Positions 37,341-49,406 of a DNA stretch of 64,000 nucleotides are shown here, piece by piece (position 1 is the first letter of the stretch; each line of letters begins with the position of its first letter). This stretch comes from Argentina anserina (Eukaryota; Streptophyta; Magnoliopsida; Rosales; Rosaceae): assembly GCF_933775445.1 (NCBI RefSeq), contig NW_026089442.1, positions 248,001 through 312,000 of the forward strand, written 5' to 3'. A model generated the notes under the pieces. That model did no database searches. It was given only the letters and a program-made list of their open reading frames with translations, and was not told where the DNA came from. The position numbers and the translations under genes were made by a program.

Positions 37341-40300
37341 GTGTTTCTTTCAAACTGAGTATCTTTCTATCGTTTGAGTATGTTTACTATTGCACTTTGA
37401 GTATCTTTTCAATTCTCGTTTGAGTATCTTTCTGAACGGCTTTCGATGCGAGTTTTTCTTGAATTTGAGAGTGTTTCCAGTGTGGGCGTGTGTTTCTTTC
37501 AAACTGAGTATCTTTCTATCGTTTGAGTATGTTTACTATTGCAGTTTGAGTATCTTTTCAATTCTCGTTTGAGTATCATTCTGTAAGCCTTTCTGATGCG
37601 AGTTTTTCTTATATTTGAGAGTGCTTCCAGTGTGGGCGTCTGTTTCTTTCAAACTGAGTATCTTTGTATCGTTTGAGTATGTTTACTATTGCACTTTGAG
37701 TATCTTTTCAATTCTCGTTTGAGTATCTTTCTGAACGGCTTTCGATGCCAGTTTCTCTTGAATATCAGAGTGTTTCCAGTGTGGGCGTTGTGTTTCTTTC
37801 AAACTGAGTATCTTTTTATCGTTTGAGTATGTTTACTATTGCACTTTGAGTATCTTTTCAATTCTCGTTTGAGTTATCATTTCTGTAAGCCTTTCTGATG
37901 TGAGTTTTTCTTATATTTGAGAGTGCTTCCAGTGTGGGCGTCTGTTTCTTTCAAACTGAGTATCTTTCTATCGTTTGAGTATGTTTACTATTGCACTTTG
38001 AGTATATTTTCAATTCTCGTTTGAGTATCATTCTGTAAGCCTTTCTAATGCGAGTTTTTCCTGAATTTGAGAGTGTTTCCAGTGTGGGCGTGTGTTTCTT
38101 TCAAACTGAGTATCTTTTTATCGTTGAGTATGTTTACTATTGCACTTTGAGTATCTTTTCAATTCTCGTTTGAGTATCTTTCTTATAAGGTTTTCTGATG
38201 CTAGTTTTCTCTTGAATTTGAGAGTGTTTCCAGTGTGGGCGTGTGTTTCTTTCAAACTGAGTATCTTTGTATCGTTTGAGTATGTTTACTATTGCACTTT
38301 GAGTATCTTTTCAATTCTCGTTTGAGTATCATTCTGTAAGCCTTTCTGAGCGAGTTTTTCTTATATTTGAGAGTGTTTCCAGTGTGGGCGTGTGTTTCTT
38401 TCAAACTGAGTATCTTTCTATCGTTTTGAGTATGTTTACTATTGCACTTTGAGTATCTTTTCAATTCTCGTTTGAGTATGTTTCTGTAAGGCTTTCTGAT
38501 GCGAGTTTCTCTTGAATTTGAGAGTGTTTCCAGTGTGGCGTGTGTTTTCTTCAAACTGAGTATCTTTCTATCGTTTGAGTATGTTTACTATTGCACTTTG
38601 AGTATCTTTTCAATTCTCGTTTTGAGTATCTTTCTGTAAGCCTTTCTGATGCGAGTTTTTCTTATATTTGAGAGTGCTTCCAGTGTGGGCGTCTGTTTCT
38701 TTCAAACTGAGTATCTTTGTATCGTTTGAGTATGTTTACTATTGCACTTTGAGTATCTTTTCAATTCTCGTTTGAGTATCTTTCTGAACGGCTTTCGATG
38801 CCAGTTTCTCTTGAATATCAGAGTGTTTCCAGTGTGTGGCGTTGTGTTTCTTTCAAACTGAGTATCTTTCTATCCTTTGAGTATGTTTACTATTGCACTT
38901 TGAGTATCTTTTCAATTCTCGTTTGAGTATGTTCTATAAGGTTTTCTGATGCGAGTTTCTCTTGAATTTGAGAGTGTTTCCAGTGTGGGCGTGTGTTTCT
39001 TTCAAACTGAGTATCTTTTTATCGTTTGAGTATGTTTACTATTGCACTTTGAGTATCTTTTCAATTCTCATTTGAGTATCTTTCTGAACGGCTTTCGATG
39101 CGAGTTTTTCTTGAATTTGAGAGTGTTTCCAGTGTGGGCGTGTGTTTCTTTCAACTGAGTATCTTTTCTATCGTTTGAGTATGTTTACTATTGCACTTTG
39201 AGTATCTTTTCAATTCTCGTTTCGTTTGAGTATCATTTTGTAAGCCTTTCTGATGCGAGTTTTTCTTATATTTGAGAGTGTTTCCAATGTGGGCGTGTGT
39301 TTCTTTCAAACTGAGTATCTTTCTATCGTTTGAGTATGTTTACTATTGCACTTTGAGTATCTTTTCAATTCTCGTTTGAGTATCATTCTGTAAGCCTTTC
39401 TGATGCGAGTTTTTCTTATATTTGAGAGTGTTTCCAGTGTGGGCGTGTGTTTCTTTCAAACTGAGTATCTTTCTATCGTTTGAGTATGTTTACTATTGCA
39501 CTTTGAGTATCTTTTCAATTCTCGTTTGAGTATGTTTCTGTAAGGCTTTCTGATGCGAGTTTCTCTTGAATTTGAGAGTGTTTCCAATGTGGGCGTGTGT
39601 TTCTTTCAAACTGAGTATCTTTCTATCGTTTGAGTATGTTTACTATTGCACTTTGAGTATCTTTTCAATTCTCGTTTGAGTATCATTCTGTAAGCCTTTC
39701 TGATGCGAGTTTTTCTTGAATTTGAGAGTGTTTCCAGTGTGGGCGTGTGTTTCTTTCAAACTGAGTATCTTTTTATCGTTTGAGTATGTTTACTATTGCA
39801 CTTTGAGTATCTTTTCAATTCTCGTTTGAGTATCATTCTGTAAGCCTTTCTGATGCGAGTTTTTCTTGAATTTGAGAGTGTTTCCAGTGTGGGCGTGTGT
39901 TTCTTTCAAACTGAGTATCTTTCTATCGTTTGAGTATGTTTACTATTGCACTTTGAGTATCTTTTCAATTCTCGTTTGAGTATCATTCTGTAAGCCTTTC
40001 TGATGCGAGTTTTTCTTGAATTTCAGAGTGTTTCCAGTGTGGGCGTGTGTTTCTTTCAAACTGAGTATCTTTCTATCGTTTGAGTATGTTTACTATTGCA
40101 CTTTGAGTATCTTTTCAATTCTCGTTTGAGTATCATTCTGTAAGCCTTTCTGATGCGAGTTTTTCTTGAATTTCAGAGTGTTTCCAGTGTGGGCATGTGT
40201 TTCTTTCAAACTGAGTATCTTTCTATCGTTTGAGTATGTTTACTATTGCACTTTGAGTATCTTTTCAATTCTCATTTGAGTATCTTTCTGAACGGCTTTC

Positions 40301-43300
40301 GATGCGAGTTTTTCTTGAATTTGAGAGTGTTTCCAGTGTGGGCGTGTGTTTCTTTCAAACTGAGTATCTTTCTATCGTTTGAGTATGTTTACTATTGCAG
40401 TTTGAGTATCTTTTCAATTCTCATTTGAGTATCATTCTGTAAGCCTTTCTGATGCGAGTTTTTCTTATATTTGAGAGTGCTTCCAATGTGGGCGTGTGTT
40501 TCTTTCAAACTGAGTATCTTTCTATCGTTTGAGTATGTTTACTATTGCACTTTGAGTATCTTTTCAATTCTCGTTTGAGTATCATTCTGTAAGCCTTTCT
40601 GATGCGAGTTTTTCTTGAATTTCAGAGTGTTTCCAGTGTGGGCGTGTGTTTCTTTCAAACTGAGTATCTTTCTATCGTTTGAGTATGTTTACTATTGCAC
40701 TTTGAGTATCTTTTCAATTCTCATTTGAGTATCTTTCTGAACGGCTTTCGATGCGAGTTTTTCTTGAATTTGAGAGTGTTTCCAGTGTGGGCGTGTGTTT
40801 CTTTCAAACTGAGTATCTTTCTATCGTTTGAGTATGTTTACTATTGCACTTTGAGTATCTTTTCAATTCTCGTTTGAGTATCATTTTGTAAGCCTTTCTG
40901 ATGCGAGTTTTTCTTATATTTGAGAGTGTTTCCAATGTGGGCGTGTGTTTCTTTCAAACTGAGTATCTTTCTATCGTTTGAGTATGTTTACTATTGCACT
41001 TTGAGTATCTTTTCAATTCTCGTTTGAGTATCATTCTGTAAGCCTTTCTGATGCGAGTTTTTTCTTATATTTGAGAGTGTTTCCAGTGTGGGCGTGTGTT
41101 TCTTTCAAACTGAGTATCTTTCTATCGTTTGAGTATGTTTACTATTGCACTTTGAGTATCTTTTCAATTCTCGTTTGAGTATGTTTCTGTAAGGCTTTCT
41201 GATGCGAGTTTCTCTTGAATTTGAGAGTGTTTCCAGTGTGGGCGTGTGTTTCTTTCAAACTGAGTATCTTTTATCGTTTGAGTATGTTTACTATTGCACT
41301 TTGAGTATCTTTTCAATTCTCGTTTGAGTATCTTTCTATAAGGTTTTCTGATGCTAGTTTCTCTTGAATTTGAGAGTGTTTCCAGTGTGGGCGTGTGTTT
41401 CTTTCAAACTGAGTATCTTTTTATCGTTTGAGTATGTTTACTATTGCACTTTGAGTATCTTTTCAATTCTCGTTTGAGTATCATTCTGTAAGCCTTTCTG
41501 ATGCGAGTTTTTCTTGAATTTCAGAGTGTTTCCAGTGTGGGCGTGTGTTTCTTTCAAACTGAGTATCTTTCTATCCTTTGAGTATGTTTACTATTGCACT
41601 TTGAGTATCTTTTCAATTCTCGTTTGAGTATCATTCTGTAAGCCTTTCTGATGCGAGTTTTTCTTGAATTTCAGAGTGTTTCCAGTGTGGGCGTGTGTTT
41701 CTTTCAAACTGAGTATCTTTCTATCGTTTGAGTATGTTTACTATTGCACTTTGAGTATCTTTTCAATTCTCATTTGAGTATCTTTCTGAACGGCTTTCGA
41801 TGCGAGTTTTTTTTGAATTTGAGAGTGTTTCCAGTGTGGGCGTGTGTGTTTCTTTCAAACTGAGTATCTTTCTATCGTTTGAGTATGTTTACTATTGCAC
41901 TTTGAGTATCTTTTCAATTCTCGTTTGAGTATCATTTTGTAAGCCTTTCTGATGCGAGTTTTTTCTTATATTTGAGAGTGTTTCCAATGTGGGCGTGTGT
42001 TTCTTTCAAACTGAGTATCTTTCTATCGTTTGAGTATGTTTACTATTGCACTTTGAGTATCTTTTCAATTCTCGTTTGAGTATCATTCTGTAAGCCTTTC
42101 TGATGCGAGTTTTTCTTATATTTGAGAGTGTTTCCAGTGTGGGCGTGTGTTTCTTTCAAACTGAGTATCTTTCTATCGTTTGAGTATGTTTACTATTGCA
42201 CTTTGAGTATCTTTTCAATTCTCGTTTGAGTATGTTTCTGTAAGGCTTTCTGATGCGAGTTCTCTTGAATTTGAGAGTGTTTCCAGTGTGGGCGTGTGTT
42301 TCTTTCAAACTGAGTATCTTCTATCGTTTGAGTAATGTTTACTATTGCACTTTGAGTATCTTTTCAATTCTCGTTTGAGTATGTTTCTATAAGGTTTTCT
42401 GATGCGAGTTTCTCTTGAATTTGAGAGTGTTTCCAGTGTCGGCGTGTGTTTCTTTCAAACTGAGTATCTTTTTATCGTTTGAGTATGTTTACTATTGCAC
42501 TTTGAGTATCTTTTCAATTCTCGTTTGAGTATCATTCTGTAAGCCTTTCTGATGTGAGTTTTTCTTATATTTGAGAGTGCTTCCAGTGTGGGCGTCTGTT
42601 TCTTTCAAACTGAGTATCTTTGTATCGTTTGAGTATGTTTACTATTGCACTTTGAGTATCTTTTCAATTCTCGTTTGAGTATCATTCTGTAAGCCTTTCT
42701 GATGCGAGTTTTTCTTATATTTGAGAGTGTTTCCAGTGTGGGCGTGTGTTTCTTTCAAACTGAGTATCTTTCTATCGTTTGAGTATGTTTACTATTGCAC
42801 TTTGAGTATCTTTTCAATTCTCGTTTGAGTATGTTTCTGTAAGGCTTTCTGATGCGAGTTTCTCTTGAATTTGAGAGTGTTTCCAGTGTGGGCGTGTGTT
42901 TTTTTTCAAACTGAGTATCTTTCTATCGTTTGAGTATGTTTACTATTGCACTTTGAGTATCTTTTCAATTCTCGTTTGAGTATCTTTCTGAACGGCTTTC
43001 GATGCGAGTTTTTCTTGAATTTGAGAGTGTTTCCAGTGTGGGCGTGTGTTTCTTTCAAACTGAGTATCTTTCTATCGTTTGAGTATGTTTACTATTGCAG
43101 TTTGAGTATCTTTTCAATTCTCGTTTGAGTATCATTCTGTAAGCCTTTCTGATGCGAGTTTTTCTTATATTTGAGAGTGCTTCCAGTGTGGGCATCTGTT
43201 TCTTTCAAACTGAGTATCTTTGTATCGTTTGAGTATGTTTACTATTGCACTTTGAGTATCTTTTCAATTCTCGTTTAAGTATCTTTCTGAACGGCTTTCG

Positions 43301-43770
43301 ATGCCAGTTTCTCTTTAATATCAGAGTGTTTCCAGTGTGGGCGTGTGTTTCTTTCAAACTGAGTATCTTTCTATCCTTTGATTATGTTTACTATTGCACT
43401 TTGAGTATCTTTTCAATTCTCGTTTGAGTATGTTTCTATAAGGTTTTCTGATGCGAGTTTCTCTTGAATTTGAGAGTGTTTCCAGTGTCGGCGTGTGTTT
43501 TCTTTCAAACTGAGTATCTTTTTATCGTTTGAGTATGTTTACTATTGCACTTTGAGTATCTTTTCAATTCTCGTTTGAGTATGTTTCTATAAGGTTTTCT
43601 GATGCCAGTTTCTCTTGAATTTCAGAGTGTTTCCAGTGTGGGCGTGTGTTTCTTTCAAACTGAGTATCTTTCTATCGTTTGAGTATGTTTACTATTGCAC
43701 TTTGAGTATCTTTTCAATTCTCGTTTGAGTATCATTCTGTAAGCCTTTCTGATGCGAGTTTTTCCTGGAA
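35985..43770. other. Indel-rich stretch of the array
   Basis: About 30 small insertions or deletions break the 150/149-bp register here, against only five in the rest of the window. The densest part is about 37785-39225. Examples: GGGCGGTGGTTTC (35987), GAGTTTTTTCTT (36103), CTATAGG (36534), GTTTCCTTTC (36744), GGGCGTTGTG (37785), GAGTTATCATTTC (37872), ATCGTTGAG (38121), CTTTCTGAGCGAG (38342), GTGTGGCGTG (38533), GTATGTTCTATAAG (38928), TTTCAACTGAG (39150), a four-base insertion CGTTTCGTTTG (39218), GTAATGTTT (42333) and CCTGGAATTT (43765). Many are in T or G/T runs. Poor consensus quality or a difficult assembly join is the simplest reading; real decay is possible. Confidence 0.85.
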
Positions 43771-44899
43771 TTTGAGAGTGTTTCCAGTGTGGGCGTGTGT
43801 TTCTTTCAAACTGAGTATCTTTTTATCGTTTGAGTATGTTTACTATTGCACTTAGAGTATCTTTTCAATTCTCGTTTGAGTATCTTTCTATATTGTTTTC
43901 TGATGCTAGTTTCTCTTGAATTTGAGAGTGTTTCCAGTGTGGGAGTGTGTTTCTTTCAAACTGAGTATCTTTCTATCGTTTGAGTATGTTTACTATTGCA
44001 CTTTGAGTATCTTTTCAATTCTCGTTTGAGTATCATTCTGTAAGCCTTTCTGATGCGAGTTTTTCTTGAATTTCAGAGTGTTTCCAGTGTGGGCGTGTGT
44101 TTCTTTCAAACTGAGTATCTTTCTATCGTTTGAGTATGTTTACTATTGCACTTTGAGTATCTTTTCAATTCTCGTTTGAGTATCATTCTGTAAGCCTTTC
44201 TGATGCGAGTTTTTCTTGAATTTCAGAGTGTTTCCAGTGTGTGCGTGTGTTTCTTTCAAACTGAGTATCTTTCTATCGTTTGAGTATGTTTACTATTGCA
44301 CTTTGAGTATCTTTTCAATTCTCGTTTGAGTATCTTTCTGAACGGCTTTCGATGCGAGTTTTTCTTGAATTTGAGAGTGTTTCCAGTGTGGGCGTGTGTT
44401 TCTTTCAAACTGAGTATCTTTTTATCGTTTAAGTATGTTTACTATTGCACTTTGAGTATCTTTTCAATTCTCGTTTGAGTATGTTTCTGTATGGCTTTCT
44501 GATGCCAGTTTCTCTTGAATTTGAGAGTGTTTCCAGTGTGGGCGTGTGTTTCTTTCAAACTGAGTATCTTTCTATCGTTTGAGTATGTTTACTATTGCAC
44601 TTTGAGTATTTTTTCAATTCTCGTTTGAGTATCATTCTGTAAGCCTTTCTGATGCGAGTTTTTCTTGAATTTCAGAGTGTTTCCAGTGTGGGCGTGTGTT
44701 TCTTTCAAACTGAGTATCTTTCTATCGTTTGAGTATGTTTACTATTGCACTTTGAGTATCTTTTCAATTCTCGTTTGAGTATCATTCTGTAAGCCTTTCT
44801 GATGCGAGTTTTTCTTGAATTTCAGAGTGTTTCCAGTGTGGGCGTGTGTTTCTTTCAAACTGAGTATCTTTCTATCGTTTGAGTATGTTTACTATTGCA
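39240..44899 (+). repeat. Satellite monomers; CCAATGTGGG and CTCATTTGAG types; long-range relative of 56-58 kb
   Basis: Monomers with CCAATGTGGG (39286, 39586, 40483, 40934, 41986) and CTCATTTGAG before 149-bp units (40272, 40721, 41770). Bases 42946-44480 share an ordered marker series with 56134-58290: GCAGTTTGAG, GGGCATCTG (43192 and 56380), CTATATTG (43888 and 57525), GGGAGTGTG, and a 149-bp unit with GTTTAAGTATG (44229 and 58016) followed by GTATGGC. The offset grows from 13188 to 13637 to 13787 bp, so whole monomers were gained in the right copy. No gene is seen. Confidence 0.8.
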
Positions 44900-47800
44900 C
44901 TTTGAGTATCTTTTCAATTCTCGTTTGAGTATCTTTCTGAACGTCTTTCGATGCGAGTTTTTCTTGAATTTGAGAGTGTTTCCAGTGTGGGCGTGTGTTT
45001 CTTTCAAACTGAGTATCTTTCTATCGTTTGAGTATGTTTACTATTGCACTTTGAGTATCTTTTCAATTCTCGTTTGAGTATCATTCTGTAAGCCTTTCTG
45101 ATGCGAGTTTTTCTTATATTTGAGAGTGTTTCCAATGTGGGCGTGTGTTTCTTTCAAACTGAGTATCTTTCTATCGTTTGAGTATGTTTACTATTGCACT
45201 TTGAGTATCTTTTCAATTCTCGTTTGAGTATCATTCTGTAAGCCTTTCTGATGCGAGTTTTTCTTGAATTTGAGAGTGTTTCCAGTGTGGGCGTGTGTTT
45301 CTTTCAAACTGAGTATCTTTTTATCGTTTGAGTATGTTTACTATTGCACTTTGAGTATCTTTTCAATTCTCGTTTGAGTATCATTCTGTAAGCCTTTCTG
45401 ATGCGAGTTTTTCTTGAATTTGAGAGTGTTTCCAGTGTGGGCGTGTGTTTCTTTCAAACTGAGTATCTTTCTATCGTTTGAGTATGTTTACTATTGCACT
45501 TTGAGTATCTTTTCAATTCTCGTTTGAGTATCATTCTGTAAGCCTTTCTGATGCGAGTTTTTCTTGAATTTCAGAGTGTTTCCAGTGTGGGCGTGTGTTT
45601 CTTTCAAACTGAGTATCTTTCTATCGTTTGAGTATGTTTACTATTGCACTTTGAGTATCTTTTCAATTCTCGTTTGAGTATCATTCTGTAAGCCTTTCTG
45701 ATGCGAGTTTTTCTTGAATTTCAGAGTGTTTCCAGTGTGGGCATGTGTTTCTTTCAAACTGAGTATCTTTCTATCGTTTGAGTATGTTTACTATTGCACT
45801 TTGAGTATCTTTTCAATTCTCATTTGAGTATCTTTCTGAACGGCTTTCGATGCGAGTTTTTCTTGAATTTGAGAGTGTTTCCAGTGTGGGCGTGTGTTTC
45901 TTTCAAACTGAGTATCTTTCTATCGTTTCAGTATGTTTACTATTGCACTTTGAGTATCTTTTCAATTCTCGTTTGAGTATCATTTTGTAAGCCTTTCTGA
46001 TGCGAGTTTTTCTTATATTTGAGAGTGTTTCCAATGTGGGCGTGTGTTTCTTTCAAACTGAGTATCTTTCTATCGTTTGAGTATGTTTACTATTGCACTT
46101 TGAGTATCTTTTCAATTCTTGTTTGAGTATCATTCTGTAAGCCTTTCTGATGCGAGTTTTTCCTGAATTTGAGAGTGTTTCCAGTGTGGGCGTGTGTTTC
46201 TTTCAAACTGAGTATCTTTTTATCGTTTGAGTATGTTTACTATTGCACTTTGAGTATCTTTTCAATTCTCGTTTGAGTATCTTTCTATAAGGTTTTCTGA
46301 TGCTAGTTTCTCTTGAATTTGAGAGTGTTTCCAGTGTGGGCGTGTGTTTCTTTCAAATTGAGTATCTTTCTATCGTTTGAGTATGTTTACTATTGCACTT
46401 TGAGTATCTTTTCAATTCTCGTTTGAGTATCATTCTGTAAGCCTTTCTGATGCGAGTTTTTCTTGAATTTCAGAGTGTTTCCAGTGTGGGCGTGTGTTTC
46501 TTTCAAACTGAGTATCTTTCTATCGTTTGAGTATGTTTACTATTGCACTTTGAGTATCTTTTCAATTCTCGTTTGAGTATCATTCTGTAAGCCTTTCTGA
46601 TGCGAGTTTTTCTTGAATTTCAGAGTGTTTCCAGTGTGGGCGTGTGTTTCTTTCAAACTGAGTATCTTTCTATCGTTCGAGTATGTTTACTATTGCACTT
46701 TGAGTATCTTTTCAATTCTCGTTTGAGTATCTTTCTGAACGGCTTTCGATGCGAGTTTTTCTTGAATTTGAGAGTGTTTCCAGTGTGGGCGTGTGTTTCT
46801 TTCAAACTGAGTATCTTTCTATCGTTTGAGTATGTTTACTATTGCACTTTGAGTATCTTTTCAATTCTCGTTTGAGTATCATTTTGTAAGCCTTTCTGAT
46901 GCGAGTTTTTCTTATATTTGAGAGTGTTTCCAATATGGGCGTGTGTTTCTTTCAAACTGAGTATCTTTCTATCGTTTGAGTATGTTTACTATTGCACTTT
47001 GAGTATCTTTTCAATTCTCGTTTGAGTATCATTCTGTAAGCCTTTCTGATGCGAGTTTTTCTTATATTTGAGAGTGTTTCCAGTGTGGGCGTGTGTTTCT
47101 TTCAAACTGAGTATCTTTCTATCGTTTGAGTATGTTTACTATTGCACTTTGAGTATCTTTTCAATTCTCGTTTGAGTATGTTTCTGTAAGGCTTTCTGAT
47201 GCGAGTTTCTCTTGAATTTGAGAGTGTTTCCAGTGTGGGCGTGTGTTTCTTTCAAACTGAGTATCTTTCTATCGTTTGAGTATGTTTACTATTGCACTTT
47301 GAGTATCTTTTCAATTCTCGTTTGAGTATGTTTCTATAAGGTTTTCTGATGCGAGTTTCTCTTGAATTTGAGAGTGTTTCCAGTGTCGGCGTGTGTTTCT
47401 TTCAAACTGAGTATCTTTCTATCGTTTGAGTATGTTTACTATTGCACTTTGAGTATCTTTTCAATTCTCGTTTGAGTATCTTTCTGAACGGCTTTCGATG
47501 CGAGTTTTTCTTGAATTTGAGAGTGTTTCCAGTGTGGGCGTGTGTTTCTTTCAAACTGAGTATCTTTCTATCGTTTGAGTATGTTTACTATTGCACTTTG
47601 AGTATCTTTTCAATTCTCGTTTGAGTATCATTTTGTAAGCCTTTCTGATGCGAGTTTTTCTTATATTTGAGAGTGTTTCCAATATGGGCGTGTGTTTCTT
47701 TCAAACTGAGTATCTTTCTATCGTTTGAGTATGTTTACTATTGCACTTTGAGTATCTTTTCAATTCTCGTTTGAGTATCTTTCTGAACGGCTTTCGATGC

Positions 47801-49406
47801 GAGTTTTTCTTGAATTTGAGAGTGTTTCCAGTGTGGGCGTGTGTTTCTTTCAAACTGAGTATCTTTCTATCGTTTGAGTATGTTTACTATTGCACTTTGA
47901 GTATCTTTTCAATTCTCGTTTGAGTATCATTCTGTAAGCCTTTCTGATGCGAGTTTTTCTTATATTTGAGAGTGTTTCCAATGTGGGCGTGTGTTTCTTT
48001 CAAACTGAGTATCTTTCTATCGTTTGAGTATGTTTACTATTGCACTTTGAGTATCTTTTCAATTCTCGTTTGAGTATCATTCTGTAAGCCTTTCTGATGC
48101 GAGTTTTTCTTGAATTTGAGAGTGTTTCCAGTGTGGGCGTGTGTTTCTTTCAAACTGAGTATCTTTTTATCGTTTGAGTATGTTTACTATTGCACTTTGA
48201 GTATCTTTTCAATTCTCGTTTGAGTATCATTCTGTAAGCCTTTCTGATGCGAGTTTTTCTTGAATTTGAGAGTGTTTCCAGTGTGGGCGTGTGTTTCTTT
48301 CAAATTGAGTATCTTTCTATCGTTTGAGTATGTTTACTATTGCACTTTGAGTATCTTTTCAATTCTCGTTTGAGTATCATTCTGTAAGCCTTTCTGATGC
48401 GAGTTTTTCTTGAATTTCAGAGTGTTTCCAGTGTGGGCGTGTGTTTCTTTCAAACTGAGTATCTTTCTATCGTTTGAGTATGTTTACTATTGCACTTTGA
48501 GTATCTTTTCAATTCTCGTTTGAGTATCATTCTGTAAGCCTTTCTGATGCGAGTTTTTCTTGAATTTCAGAGTGTTTCCAGTGTGGGCATGTGTTTCTTT
48601 CAAACTGAGTATCTTTCTATCGTTTGAGTATGTTTACTATTGCACTTTGAGTATCTTTTCAATTCTCATTTGAGTATCTTTCTGAACGGCTTTCGATGCG
48701 AGTTTTTCTTGAATTTGAGAGTGTTTCCAGTGTGGGCGTGTGTTTCTTTCAAACTGAGTATCTTTCTATCGTTTCAGTATGTTTACTATTGCACTTTGAG
48801 TATCTTTTCAATTCTCGTTTGAGTATCATTTTGTAAGCCTTTCTGATGCGAGTTTTTCTTATATTTGAGAGTGTTTCCAATGTGGGCGTGTGTTTCTTTC
48901 AAACTGAGTATCTTTCTATCGTTTGAGTATGTTTACTATTGCACTTTGAGTATCTTTTCAATTCTCGTTTGAGTATCATTCTGTAAGCCTTTCTGATGCG
49001 AGTTTTTCCTGAATTTGAGAGTGTTTCCAGTGTGGGCGTGTGTTTCTTTCAAACTGAGTATCTTTTTATCGTTTGAGTATGTTTACTATTGCACTTTGAG
49101 TATCTTTTCAATTCTCGTTTGAGTATCTTTCTATAAGGTTTTCTGATGCTAGTTTCTCTTGAATTTGAGAGTGTTTCCAGTGTGGGCGTGTGTTTCTTTC
49201 AAACTGAGTATCTTTCTATCGTTTGAGTATGTTTACTATTGCACTTTGAGTATCTTTTCAATTCTCGTTTGAGTATCATTCTGTAAGCCTTTCTGATGCG
49301 AGTTTTTCTTGAATTTCAGAGTGTTTCCAGTGTGGGCGTGTGTTTCTTTCAAACTGAGTATCTTTCTATCGTTTGAGTATGTTTACTATTGCACTTTGAG
49401 TATCTT
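44900..49406 (+). repeat. 19-monomer offset duplication, 2846 bp
   Basis: Bases 44900-46560 match 47746-49406 at 2846 bp (19 monomers including four 149-bp units). Markers at this offset are CCAATGTGG (45134 and 47980), GGGCATGTG (45739 and 48585), the CTCATTTGAG plus GTTTCAGTATG 149-bp unit (45727 and 48573), TTTTTCCTGAA and CTATAAGG/GCTAG. Between the zones a 749-bp (5-mer) step links 46680-47010 to 47429-47759, marked by CCAATATGGG (46930 and 47679). Confidence 0.86.

Noticed and set aside
38252..38554. 100-codon reverse-strand open frame
   Set aside because: It exists only because small indels in the 36-44 kb zone skip the stop that closes this reverse frame in every normal monomer. The product is low-complexity repeat translation.
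46600..46875. 91-codon forward open frame with an ATG
   Set aside because: A point change (CGTTCGAG for CGTTTGAG near 46677) removes one stop and a 149-bp unit extends it. It is satellite sequence with no coding evidence.
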